Assembly (NCBI RefSeq): GCF_008253865.1
Contig: NZ_CP042331.1
Span: 3,940,001-4,004,000, forward strand
Origin: Bosea sp. F3-2
GTDB taxonomy: Bacteria; Pseudomonadota; Alphaproteobacteria; Rhizobiales; Beijerinckiaceae
Direction: 5' to 3'
DNA: 64,000 nucleotides
Of the stretch, positions 54,104 to 60,959 are shown piece after piece. Each line of letters starts with the position of its first letter. The stretch's first letter is position 1. Below the pieces are notes generated by a model that was given only the letters and a program-made list of their open reading frames with translations, had not been told where the DNA came from and ran no database searches. A program made the translations under genes and the position numbers.

Positions 54104-54307
54104 TTGCCGTTCCTTCCATAAGGCTTGCCGGACCCGCCCGGCACGGCACTGTAGGAGGCAAATCGCGGTGGTTGCAACGCCGCGCCGCACAAACTCTCCC
54201 GCGCATGCGAAGACCGGGCCGCAATGCCGTCTGCGCAGGCCCGATGACGACGCAATCCGCTTGCGGTCGGCGCGCAGCTCCCGCATGAACGGCGCAAGCA
54301 AGCGCTC

Positions 54308-54356
54308 GAGCATTGCGAAAAAAAGTGGGTACCGGTTTTTTGCCGTAGCAATGCTC
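54308..54356. repeat. Class C palindrome upstream of the FAH-family gene
   Basis: Outer arms GAGCATTGC (54308-54316) and GCAATGCTC (54348-54356) are perfect complements, with A-run and T-run segments and GGTACCGG inside. It lies 29 nt before the start at 54386, so it is probably in the promoter or leader. Confidence 0.75.
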
Positions 54357-54385
54357 TGAACTTTGAGAACCGAGGGATCTGCCCG

Positions 54386-55072
54386 ATGAGCAACTATGTG
54401 ATCGATCCGCCGGCCGTCGTGGCCGTTCCGGTCGTGGGAGGCGGTTCCTTCCCGGTGCGGCGCGTCTTCTGCGTCGGCCGCAACTACGCCGAGCACACCC
54501 GCGAAATGGGGGGAGACCCTGATCGCGAGGAGCCGTTCTTCTTCACCAAGCCGGCCGATGCGCTGCTGATCAACGGCGCCGACATGCCCTATCCGACGAA
54601 GACCAAGGATCTCCATCACGAGATGGAACTGGTCGTCGCGATCGGCACCGGCGGCAGGGACATCCCTGAATCCGAGGCGCTCGCCCATGTCTACGGCTAT
54701 GCGGCCGGGCTCGACATGACCCGCCGCGACCTGCAGGCCGCCGCCAAGAAGGCCGGGCGCCCCTGGGATATGTCGAAGGGCTTCGACCTCTCCGGGCCGA
54801 TCGGCGAGATCGTGCCGGCAAGCCAGGCCGGCCATCCGAGCGCCGGCAAGATCGAGCTCACCGTCAACGGCGTCGTGCGCCAGAGCTCCGACCTCGCCAA
54901 GCAGATCTGGAACGTCGAGGAGACGATCGCCTATCTCTCCGGCCTGGTCGAACTCAGGCCCGGCGACCTGATCTTCACCGGTACGCCGGAAGGCGTCGCC
55001 GCCGTCGGCAAGGGCGACGTGCTCGAAGGCGAGATCGCCGGCGTCGGCACCGTCCGCACCCGCATCGTCTGA
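54386..55072 (+). CDS. Fumarylacetoacetate hydrolase family protein (fumarylpyruvate hydrolase-like)
   Basis: This is a 228-residue single-domain FAH-family C-C hydrolase. VFCVGRNYAEHTREMG is the typical opening, the metal ligands are in LHHEMELVVAIG (Glu residues), and DMTRRDLQ and TGTPEGVAAV follow. This opening, with the EPFFFTKPADAL segment, resembles fumarylpyruvate hydrolases of the gentisate pathway, but no gentisate dioxygenase or maleylpyruvate isomerase is adjacent. Other diketo acids are possible substrates. Confidence 0.88.
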   Translation: MSNYVIDPPAVVAVPVVGGGSFPVRRVFCVGRNYAEHTREMGGDPDREEPFFFTKPADALLINGADMPYPTKTKDLHHEMELVVAIGTGGRDIPESEALAHVYGYAAGLDMTRRDLQAAAKKAGRPWDMSKGFDLSGPIGEIVPASQAGHPSAGKIELTVNGVVRQSSDLAKQIWNVEETIAYLSGLVELRPGDLIFTGTPEGVAAVGKGDVLEGEIAGVGTVRTRIV

Positions 55073-55078
55073 GGCGTC

Positions 55079-55153
55079 ATTCTCGGGCTTGAGCCCTGAG
55101 AATCTCATGACCAGCCCGCTGGTTTCCGAGATGGTCGGGTCAAGCCCGACCAT
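55079..55153. repeat. Tandem hairpins, variant of the class A repeat
   Basis: Three hairpins in a row: ATTCTCGGGCT with its complement to 55103, CCAG-CCCG-CTGG (55111-55122), and ATGGTCGGG/CCCGACCAT (55131-55153, perfect). The whole is bounded by CGTCAT and ATGACG like class A elements. It lies 7 nt after the hydrolase stop and may end transcription there. Confidence 0.7.
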
Positions 55154-55198
55154 GACGGGCTTCCAGCCTTCCTTCTTTACGAGACTGAGAGCAGCATC

Positions 55199-56128
55199 AT
55201 GCGCCTGACTTCCGACGCCAGCGGCGTCTTCCCGATCGCGCCGACGCCGTTCAACCCGGACGGCAGCATCGACTGGACCTCGGCCGACCGTCTCTTCGAG
55301 TTCTATCGCGGCATCGGCTCAGACGGCGTCACCGTGCTCGGTATCATGGGCGAGGCACCCAAGCTCGAGCCCGAGGAGTCGGTCGGCCTCGTCAAGCGCG
55401 CGGTCGCAAAGATGGGCGGGAAGCCGATCATCGTCGGCGTCTCCGCGCCCGGCTTCGCGGCGATGCGATCGCTTGCCCGGCAGGTGATGGATCTCGGCGC
55501 CGGCGGCGTGATGATCGCTCCGCCCCCATCCTTGCGCACCGACGATCAGATCACCGGCTACTATGCCCAGGCGGTCGAGGCCATCGGCACCGACATCTCC
55601 TTCGTCATCCAGGACTATCCGCTGACGCTCTCGGTGGTGATGACGCCGGCGGTGATCCGCAAGATCGTCCAGGACAACCCGTCCTGCGTGATGCTGAAGC
55701 ATGAGGACTGGCCGGGGCTGGAAAAGATCTCGACGCTGCGCAAGTTCCAGGCGGAAGGCTCGCTGCGGCCGATCTCGATCCTGACCGGCAATGGCGGGCT
55801 CTTCCTCGATTTCGAGATGGAGCGCGGCGCCGACGGTGCCAACACCGGCTACGCCTTCCCGGAGCTGCTGATCGACGTGGTCAAACTGCAGAAGGCGGGC
55901 CAGCGCGATGCGGCGCATGACATCTTCGACGCGCATCTGCCGCTGCTGCGCTACGAGCAGCAGCAGGGCGTCGGCCTCGCCGTGCGCAAATACACGCTGA
56001 TGAAGCGCGGCATCCTCACGCACGACGCCCAGCGCAAGCCGGGCGCGAGCTTAAGCGCGGCCGCCAAGACCGAGGTCGATTACCTGCTGGCGCGGCTCGC
56101 GAAGCACGACCCGCGCGCGAAGGTCTGA
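55199..56128 (+). CDS. Dihydrodipicolinate synthase family (DapA-like) aldolase/dehydratase
   Basis: This is a 309-residue class I aldolase-type TIM barrel. The Schiff-base Lys is in CVMLKHEDWPG (near residue 165), the Tyr-containing segment is FVIQDYPLTLSV, and the substrate loop is LGIMGEAPKLEPEES, where DapA has GTTGE. The altered GIMGEA loop argues against true DapA and for a keto-acid lyase or dehydratase. It follows the FAH-family hydrolase and may act in the same catabolic route. Confidence 0.85.
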   Translation: MRLTSDASGVFPIAPTPFNPDGSIDWTSADRLFEFYRGIGSDGVTVLGIMGEAPKLEPEESVGLVKRAVAKMGGKPIIVGVSAPGFAAMRSLARQVMDLGAGGVMIAPPPSLRTDDQITGYYAQAVEAIGTDISFVIQDYPLTLSVVMTPAVIRKIVQDNPSCVMLKHEDWPGLEKISTLRKFQAEGSLRPISILTGNGGLFLDFEMERGADGANTGYAFPELLIDVVKLQKAGQRDAAHDIFDAHLPLLRYEQQQGVGLAVRKYTLMKRGILTHDAQRKPGASLSAAAKTEVDYLLARLAKHDPRAKV

Positions 56129-56140
56129 AGCCGCAACCTC

Positions 56141-56262
56141 CCCCCTCTCCCCTTGTGGGAGAGGGCTGGGGTGAGGGGTCGCGCCGCCTTCTCCGGAAAC
56201 TCGAGAGACCCCTCATCCGTCAGCGCTCCGCGCTGCCACCTTCTCCCGCAAGGGGAGAAGGG
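56141..56262. repeat. Class D palindromic element, copy 2
   Basis: Left arm CCCCTCTCCCCTTGTGGGAG, right arm CTTCTCCCGCAAGGGGAGAA, with inner GGGGTGAGGGGTC and GACCCCTCATC. It lies between the convergent DapA-like and PCu(A)C genes. This is a widespread type of proteobacterial intergenic hairpin. Confidence 0.8.
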
Positions 56263-56281
56263 AAGGGCCGTAGCGCCCGGC

Positions 56282-56776
56282 TCAGTGGCCCTTGTGCTCG
56301 CCTTCGCCGCTCTTGGTGGCGTCACCCTTGGCGGCAATCGAATCCACCTTGAACTCGACATCGACGGTGCCGGCCTTCTCGAAGGTCAGCGTGCCCTTCA
56401 TCATCTCGCCTTGCTGCAGCGGCTGCTTCAGCTCCATGAACATGATGTGGTAGCCGCCGGGCTTGAACTCTATCTTGGCGCCAGCCGGAACCTCCACGCC
56501 CTGCTCCAGCGGGCGCATGGTCATGACGCCGTCCTTCACCGCCATTTCGTGGATCTCGGCGCGGGCGGCGAAGGGAACGGAGATCGAGACCAGCCGATCG
56601 GGCGTGGTTCCCGTATTCTCGATGCTGAGATAGCCGCCGCCGACCTTGGCGCCGGCCGGGGTGGCGCGCGACCAGGGATGGCCGATCTTGAGCGGGCCGA
56701 CCTGGAAGCCATGGGCAGCCGCGACAGTGGCCGAGAGCGCGAGCACGATTGCGGCGAGCGGATAAGAAAGCTTCAT
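56282..56776 (-). CDS. Periplasmic copper chaperone PCu(A)C
   Basis: This is a 164-residue exported protein with a signal peptide to about residue 21 and the PCu(A)C copper-binding set: EIHEM (His and Met near residue 96), MTMRPL, and YHIMFMEL (His-x-Met). The His-rich tail (GEGEHKGH) may also bind metal. These proteins deliver Cu(I) to cytochrome oxidase or scavenge copper. It lies downstream of a DUF2946 gene on the same strand, consistent with a copper operon. Confidence 0.9.
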   Translation of the reverse strand: MKLSYPLAAIVLALSATVAAAHGFQVGPLKIGHPWSRATPAGAKVGGGYLSIENTGTTPDRLVSISVPFAARAEIHEMAVKDGVMTMRPLEQGVEVPAGAKIEFKPGGYHIMFMELKQPLQQGEMMKGTLTFEKAGTVDVEFKVDSIAAKGDATKSGEGEHKGH

Positions 56777-56886
56777 GATTGATGTCCTGAACGACGGGAC
56801 CGCTGACGCAGTCTCAAGAGGGAGTGCCGCCGCCCCATGCCGAGGCGGGCAGGCCGGAATTCGATGCGAATGGACAGGCGGAGGTT

Positions 56887-57294
56887 TCAGCCGGCCGGCG
56901 GAGCGCGCGATTGCGCGAGACCGGTTGCGAACCTATGCGGCAGCCCCTCGGCCAGCGGCACAGGCGAAGTCAGGCGGACGGCGAGCCGCGCCGGCGCGGG
57001 CGTATCCTCGACCGGAGGGCCAGCAAGGATGGGGTTGAGCGGACAGCCCTTGCAATGGGTGAGATCGCCAAGCGGGACCGGCTGGCCGTCATCCGGGACC
57101 GGCGCGCCCGAGCAGAGCACGACGCCGTCATGGCCGCTCAGGGTCGCCAGGGCCGGAGCCGGAGCAAGCGCCAGGGCCAGCACGCAAAGCGCGTAGGCGA
57201 CCGCGAGCCAGACTCCGAGGTCGGAGCGGCGAAGGCGATCGAGAAGGGCGGCGCGAGCCAGCATGGCCGCAGATGGCGCCGCTTCCCGTGCCAC
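56887..57294 (-). CDS. DUF2946 family protein
   Basis: This is a 135-residue protein with one N-terminal membrane helix (about residues 27-49, VWLAVAYALCVLALALAPAP) and a periplasmic Cys motif THCKGCPLNP. DUF2946 proteins carry Cys/His motifs and are often found beside copper genes; one member in Bordetella acts as a copper-responsive regulator through its own translation. The PCu(A)C gene 110 nt downstream fits this. The start could be the ATG at 57294 or the next one 10 codons on. Confidence 0.75.
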   Translation of the reverse strand: MAREAAPSAAMLARAALLDRLRRSDLGVWLAVAYALCVLALALAPAPALATLSGHDGVVLCSGAPVPDDGQPVPLGDLTHCKGCPLNPILAGPPVEDTPAPARLAVRLTSPVPLAEGLPHRFATGLAQSRAPPAG

Positions 57295-57342
57295 GTCAAG
57301 GCCCGCAATGCCGCATCCTTGCCGGAGCGCAAAGAGCGTCGC

Positions 57343-57359
57343 GGAGAATATTATTCTCC
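57343..57359. promoter_or_regulatory. Perfect 17-bp palindrome between copper genes and met operon
   Basis: GGAGAATATTATTCTCC is a perfect dyad (8+1+8). It is 49 bp upstream of the DUF2946 start and about 30 bp upstream of the candidate -35 of the met operon. The form suits a homodimeric repressor. It resembles but does not match the Irr ICE consensus (spacer 5, not 3). The regulator is unknown. Confidence 0.6.
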
Positions 57360-57390
57360 GGCTTTTGGTTTCTTTAAAAGAACGAACCGG

Positions 57391-57419
57391 TTGACAAAGA
57401 GGACGAACCCCGCCAGATT
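57391..57419 (+). promoter_or_regulatory. Candidate sigma-70 promoter of the leader-metNIQ operon
   Basis: TTGACA (57391-57396) is followed after 17 nt by CAGATT (57414-57419). The -35 is perfect and the -10 matches at three of six positions. Transcription would start near 57427, about 110 nt before the leader peptide. Confidence 0.45.
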
Positions 57420-57537
57420 GCAGACCGTTCCCAGAGCGATCCGGGCACCGCGGAGATTTGAGCGAGCAGCTTGCGCCGCGTCACCAAACGCTAAAGCGCC
57501 ACGACTGGGTCGTGGGCTCCAGAGAGAGGAGACTGAC

Positions 57538-57606
57538 ATGACCGTTGCGAAAGCAAGCCGAAGCCGACCGCGCTTCCGCCCCATCTTCTGCTGTTGTCGA
57601 CGCTGA
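57538..57606 (+). CDS. Cys-rich leader peptide (22 aa), probable cysteine attenuator
   Basis: The ATG at 57538 has an excellent ribosome binding site (AGAGGAG, about 7 nt upstream). The peptide is 22 residues: a short start (MTVAKAS), an Arg-rich middle, then residues 16-22 IFCCCRR followed by TGA. The three Cys codons are TGC TGT TGT at 57589-57597; TGT is uncommon in this GC-rich DNA. Leader peptides with runs of the regulated amino acid are known to control operons by ribosome stalling, including Cys-run upstream frames in mycobacteria. Downstream genes import a sulfur amino acid, so cysteine sensing is the natural inference. Confidence 0.75.
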   Translation: MTVAKASRSRPRFRPIFCCCRR

Positions 57607-57616
57607 GATCGCAAGG

Positions 57617-57670
57617 GCCGCAAGGCCGTTTCCACTCGATCGTTTCGACGAACACGCCGCAAGATGCGGC
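57617..57670 (+). promoter_or_regulatory. Alternative stem segments of the putative attenuator
   Basis: GCCGCA occurs at 57617-57622 and again at 57656-57661. TGCGGC (57665-57670) can pair with either: locally as a 6-bp hairpin with loop AGA, or over a distance with the first copy. The local hairpin ends 1 nt before AAAAGG, the ribosome binding site of the gene at 57684. A separate GGCC-GCAA-GGCC mini-hairpin at 57616-57627 competes for the first copy. There is no T tract, so control is more likely at translation or by Rho. Confidence 0.5.
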
Positions 57671-57683
57671 AAAAGGCAGAGCC

Positions 57684-57932
57684 ATGTCCCAGCTTCAATT
57701 CGTTTCCAGCCGGCCTCGTCCGGCGCTGCAAGCCTATGTCATCGAAATCGGCGAGGCTCAGATCGGCCTCGTCAGCCGCCGCCCTGACGAGCGCGACTTC
57801 ACCTTCATCGCCGCCTCCTCGGCCTTCCGGTCCCTGGACGGGCAGCGTTTCGCCACGCCCGGCGCGGCAGAAAGCGCCGCGCGCCGGCTCGCCCGGCCGC
57901 GCCGCCACAACGCGCTTCGCCTGGCTTCGTGA
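57684..57932 (+). CDS. Small conserved-looking protein (82 aa) in the met leader region
   Basis: This is a soluble basic protein. Residues 17-68 look like a compact domain: AYVIEIGEAQIGLVSRRPDE, DFTFIAASSAFRSLDGQRF, then TPGAAESAARRLARP. AAAAGG precedes the ATG, just after the attenuator hairpin, so this is the first gene exposed to attenuation. No family is named. It ends 7 nt before the next small gene. A role in controlling or assisting the importer is possible but unproven. Confidence 0.65.
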   Translation: MSQLQFVSSRPRPALQAYVIEIGEAQIGLVSRRPDERDFTFIAASSAFRSLDGQRFATPGAAESAARRLARPRRHNALRLAS

Positions 57933-57939
57933 GGCCGTG

Positions 57940-58113
57940 ATGCAAATCCTGTCATCACTCTGGAACGCCACCACGGCCTGGTTCAACCGGGCCGTGCCGG
58001 CCGCCTTCGACCCGCTCGACGCCGCAGGTGCGGACGACCGGCGCCGCTCGATCCACGACGTGACCATGGAACAGCTCGGCATCGCCCACTGGTCCTGCCA
58101 CACCCATTTCTGA
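57940..58113 (+). CDS. Small protein (57 aa) preceding metN
   Basis: The peptide has an amphipathic N-terminus (MQILSSLWNATTAWFNRAV), an acidic middle (AFDPLDAAGADDRRRS) and a C-terminus with one Cys and three His (GIAHWSCHTHF), a possible metal or thiol site. It starts 7 nt after the 82-aa gene and ends 4 nt before metN, so it is probably translationally coupled to both. The tight packing argues that it is real. The function is unknown. Confidence 0.62.
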   Translation: MQILSSLWNATTAWFNRAVPAAFDPLDAAGADDRRRSIHDVTMEQLGIAHWSCHTHF

Positions 58114-58117
58114 GGAC

Positions 58118-59227
58118 ATGATGAACGCCCCCGTCAGCCCCGGCGCATTGAGCGCCGGCGCCTTGCCCATCGCCATTGCCGAACCTGTCATCCGCTTCGA
58201 GCAGGTCGGCAAGACCTTTGCGGCGCGCAGCGGCCAGCAGGCCGTGAGCGCGCTCGCCGGCATCGATCTCGACGTGCCGGCCGGCAGCATCCTCGGCGTG
58301 ATCGGCCGCTCCGGCGCCGGCAAGTCGACGCTGATCCGCCTCGTCAACGGGCTGGAGCGCGCCACGGCTGGCCGAATCCTGATCGAAGGCAAGGAGGTCA
58401 CGAAGCTGACCGAGGCCGGCTGGCGGGCGCAGCGGCGCCGCATCGGCATGATCTTCCAGCACTTCAACCTGCTGTCGTCACGCACGGTCTTCGACAATGT
58501 CGCGCTGCCGCTGGAGATCGCCGGCACGCCGCGTGCGGAGATCACCGCCAAGGTCGAGCGGCTGCTCAAGCTCGTCGGCCTTGCCGACAAGAGCGAGCGC
58601 TATCCGGCGGAGCTCTCGGGCGGGCAGAAGCAGCGCGTCGGCATCGCCCGCGCGCTTGCCACCGATCCCAAGGTTCTGCTCTGCGACGAGGCGACCTCGG
58701 CGCTCGATCCGGAGACGACGCGCTCGATCCTGGCGCTGCTGCGCCAAGTCAATCGCGAGCTCGGCATCACCATCCTGCTGATCACCCACGAGATCCCCGT
58801 CATCAAGGAAATCTGCGACCGCGTCGCGGTGATCGAGGGTGGGCGGATCGTCGAGCAGGGCGAAACCTTCTCCGTCTTCACCAACCCCCAGCACCCGACC
58901 ACCGCGCGCTTCGTCGAGGCGGTGACCGGCGTCGAGGTGCCCGAGCATCTGGCCCACCGCATCCGCACGCAGGCCCGACCGGGCGACAACCTCGTGCTGC
59001 GCATCACCTTCGTCGGAGAGAACGCCACCGCCCCGGTGATCAGCCGGCTGAGCGCGGTCGTCGGCGTCGACGTCAACATTCTGGCCGGGCGGATCGACGC
59101 CATCGCCGGCCAGCCCTTCGGCAGCCTGCTCGTCTCGGTGCCCTCGCGCGCGCCGGAAAGCGAAGCCGTGCTCGGCGCCCTGAAGAGCCTTGGACTCAAG
59201 GCGGAGGTCATCGGCCATGTCTCCTGA
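58118..59227 (+). CDS. metN: Methionine-type ABC importer ATPase MetN
   Basis: This is a 369-residue ATPase with Walker A GRSGAGKST (near residue 63), signature LSGGQKQR and Walker B VLLCDEATSALD. The C-terminal about 90 residues are the NIL/ACT-like domain (VLRITFVGENATAPVISRL) that binds methionine and inhibits transport in E. coli. GAGG precedes two ATGs (58118 and 58121); the second has better spacing. It overlaps metI by 11 nt. Substrates of this family include methionine, its derivatives and in some cases cystine; the Cys leader favours a sulfur amino acid. Confidence 0.93.
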   Translation: MMNAPVSPGALSAGALPIAIAEPVIRFEQVGKTFAARSGQQAVSALAGIDLDVPAGSILGVIGRSGAGKSTLIRLVNGLERATAGRILIEGKEVTKLTEAGWRAQRRRIGMIFQHFNLLSSRTVFDNVALPLEIAGTPRAEITAKVERLLKLVGLADKSERYPAELSGGQKQRVGIARALATDPKVLLCDEATSALDPETTRSILALLRQVNRELGITILLITHEIPVIKEICDRVAVIEGGRIVEQGETFSVFTNPQHPTTARFVEAVTGVEVPEHLAHRIRTQARPGDNLVLRITFVGENATAPVISRLSAVVGVDVNILAGRIDAIAGQPFGSLLVSVPSRAPESEAVLGALKSLGLKAEVIGHVS

Positions 59228-59882
59228 ACTCATCCGCCTGATCTGGCAGTCGACGCTCGATACCCTCGCCATGGTGGCCGTCTCGGCCGGCATCGGCACG
59301 CTGCTCGGGCTCCCGCTCGGCGTCTTCCTCGCCACCAGCAAGCGCGGCGAGCTCTTCGCGGCGCCGGCGGCCAACGCCCTGCTCGGCGTGCTGGTCAACG
59401 CGACCCGCTCGACGCCCTTCATCATCCTCGTCGTCGCGATCATCCCGTTCACGCGACTGCTCGCCGGCACCTCGATCGGCACTGCGGCCGCGATCGTGCC
59501 GCTGACTGTGGCGGCGACGCCCTTCATCGCGCGGCTGATCGAAGGTGCGGTGCGCGAGGTCGACCAGGGCCTGGTCGAGGCCGCCCGCGCCATGGGGGCG
59601 ACGCCCGTCCAGATCGTGCGCAAGGTACTGGTCCCAGAGGCGCTGCCAGCCATCGTGCTCGGCCTCACCCTCGCGGTGGTCAGCCTGATCGGCTTCTCGG
59701 CCATGGTCGGCGCGGTCGGCGGCGGCGGGCTCGGCGACCTCGGCATCCGCTACGGCTACCAACGCTTCATGCCCGACGTGATGGCGACGGTCGTCGCCGT
59801 GCTCATCGTCCTCGTCCAGCTCGTGCAGAGCTTCGGCGACCGCCTGGCGCGCCGCCTCAACAAGCGCCTGCGCCACGCCTGA
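59217..59882 (+). CDS. metI: Methionine-type ABC importer permease MetI
   Basis: This is a 221-residue permease with five hydrophobic segments. The EAA loop is visible as VEAARAMGATPVQIVRKVLV (near residues 124-143) and the family opening is LIWQSTLDTLAMVAVSAGI. The ATG at 59217 lies inside the metN end. It forms the homodimeric channel with MetN. Confidence 0.93.
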   Translation: MSPELIRLIWQSTLDTLAMVAVSAGIGTLLGLPLGVFLATSKRGELFAAPAANALLGVLVNATRSTPFIILVVAIIPFTRLLAGTSIGTAAAIVPLTVAATPFIARLIEGAVREVDQGLVEAARAMGATPVQIVRKVLVPEALPAIVLGLTLAVVSLIGFSAMVGAVGGGGLGDLGIRYGYQRFMPDVMATVVAVLIVLVQLVQSFGDRLARRLNKRLRHA

Positions 59883-59919
59883 TCAATTCATCCGCTTCAC
59901 ACCGAAGGAAACCACGATC

Positions 59920-60720
59920 ATGACGATCTCTTTCACCCGCCGCGCTGCGATTGCCGCCGGCTTCTCCCTCGCTCTCGCCGCCGGCCCGGCGCTGGCCCAG
60001 CAGAATCAGGTCGTGCGCATCGGCGTTTCGCCCGGCCCGCATGCCGAAATCCTCGAAAAGGTGAAGCCGCTCATCGCCAAGAAGGGTATCGACCTCAAGA
60101 TCATCGAGTTCTCCGACTATGTCGTGCCGAACCAGGCGCTCGACGCCGGCGAGCTGGAGGCGAACTCCTTCCAGAACCAGCCCTATCTCGACAATCAGGT
60201 GAAGGACCGCGGCTTCAAGATCGAGAGCGTCGGTCTGACCGTGAACTTCCCGCTCGGCATCTATTCGTCCAAGTACAAGAACTGGTCCGAGGTGCCGGAC
60301 GGCTCGACCGTCGCGATCCAGAACGACCCGACGAATGGCGGCCGCTCTCTGCTACTGCTGCAGGACAAGGGCATTATCAAGCTGAAGGACGGCGTCGGCT
60401 TCAAGCCGACCGTGGCCGACATCACGGCCAACCCGAAGAAACTCAAGATCATCGAGATCGAGGCCGCCCAGACGCCACGCTCGCTCGCCGACGTCGCCGC
60501 CGCCGCGATCAACACCAACTACGCTGTCGATGCCAAGATCGACCCGGCCTCGGCGATCCTGCGCGAGGACGCCAAGGGTCCCTATGTCAACCTGATCGCG
60601 GTCCGCACCGCCGACAAGGACAAGCCCTGGGTCAAGACGCTGGTCGAAAGCTACCACACGCCCGAGATCAAGGCCTTCGTCGCCGAGCGCTTCAAGGGCG
60701 CCGTGCTCGCCGGCTGGTAA
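59920..60720 (+). CDS. metQ: Methionine-type ABC importer binding protein MetQ
   Basis: This is a 266-residue NlpA/MetQ-family protein. The signal peptide RRAAIAAGFSLALAAGPALA ends at Ala-Gln rather than a lipobox Cys, so it is a soluble periplasmic protein rather than the lipoprotein of E. coli. Family segments are VRIGVSPGPHAEILEKVKP, SDYVVPNQALDAGELEANSF, IQNDPTNGGRSLLLLQ and INTNYAVDAKIDP. It is the last gene of the operon before a strong terminator. Confidence 0.93.
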   Translation: MTISFTRRAAIAAGFSLALAAGPALAQQNQVVRIGVSPGPHAEILEKVKPLIAKKGIDLKIIEFSDYVVPNQALDAGELEANSFQNQPYLDNQVKDRGFKIESVGLTVNFPLGIYSSKYKNWSEVPDGSTVAIQNDPTNGGRSLLLLQDKGIIKLKDGVGFKPTVADITANPKKLKIIEIEAAQTPRSLADVAAAAINTNYAVDAKIDPASAILREDAKGPYVNLIAVRTADKDKPWVKTLVESYHTPEIKAFVAERFKGAVLAGW

Positions 60721-60765
60721 CCCCGTCTCCTCCCCACCTGGCTTCTTTCATGAGCCAGGCGCCTT

Positions 60766-60795
60766 GCCCCGGATGCACCGCATCCGGGGCTTTTT
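60766..60795 (+). terminator. Rho-independent terminator of metNIQ
   Basis: GCCCCGGATGC (60766-60776) and GCATCCGGGGC (60780-60790) form a perfect 11-bp stem with loop ACC, directly followed by TTTTT. This is a textbook intrinsic terminator. Confidence 0.95.
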
Positions 60796-60837
60796 GTTGC
60801 AGCTCCGGATCGTGCAGTCTTTTGACGAAAACACGCC

Positions 60838-60931
60838 GTCATTCCGGGCTTGACCCGGAATCCATCGTAAAGCTCTGAGCCCTTCGATGGATTCCGGATC
60901 GTCGCCGCTAACGCGGCTTGTCCGGAATGAC
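60838..60931. repeat. Class A extragenic palindromic element, copy 6
   Basis: Starts GTCATTCCGGGCTTGACCCG and ends TCCGGAATGAC, with arms GGAATCCATCG and CGATGGATTCC. It has a shorter left half than the other copies. It sits between the met terminator and the convergent phytase-like gene. Confidence 0.88.
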
Positions 60932-60959
60932 GGCGTGTTTCTATGCGAGAGGGCTGATC

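Noticed and set aside
53894..55153. A 419-codon minus-strand gene containing the cold-shock protein
   Set aside because: Only the last 69 codons are cold-shock protein; the rest is antisense to the FAH-family gene. A GTG with a good ribosome binding site gives the normal length.
57343..57359. Irr iron-control box
   Set aside because: The palindrome contains AGAA and TTCT but with a 5-nt spacer, and its flanks are GG/CC rather than the TT/AA of the ICE consensus.
57427..57683. SAM-II or other SAM riboswitch ahead of metNIQ
   Set aside because: I could not find the pseudoknot pattern or the conserved A-rich core. The Cys-codon leader explains the region better. A covariance search would settle it.
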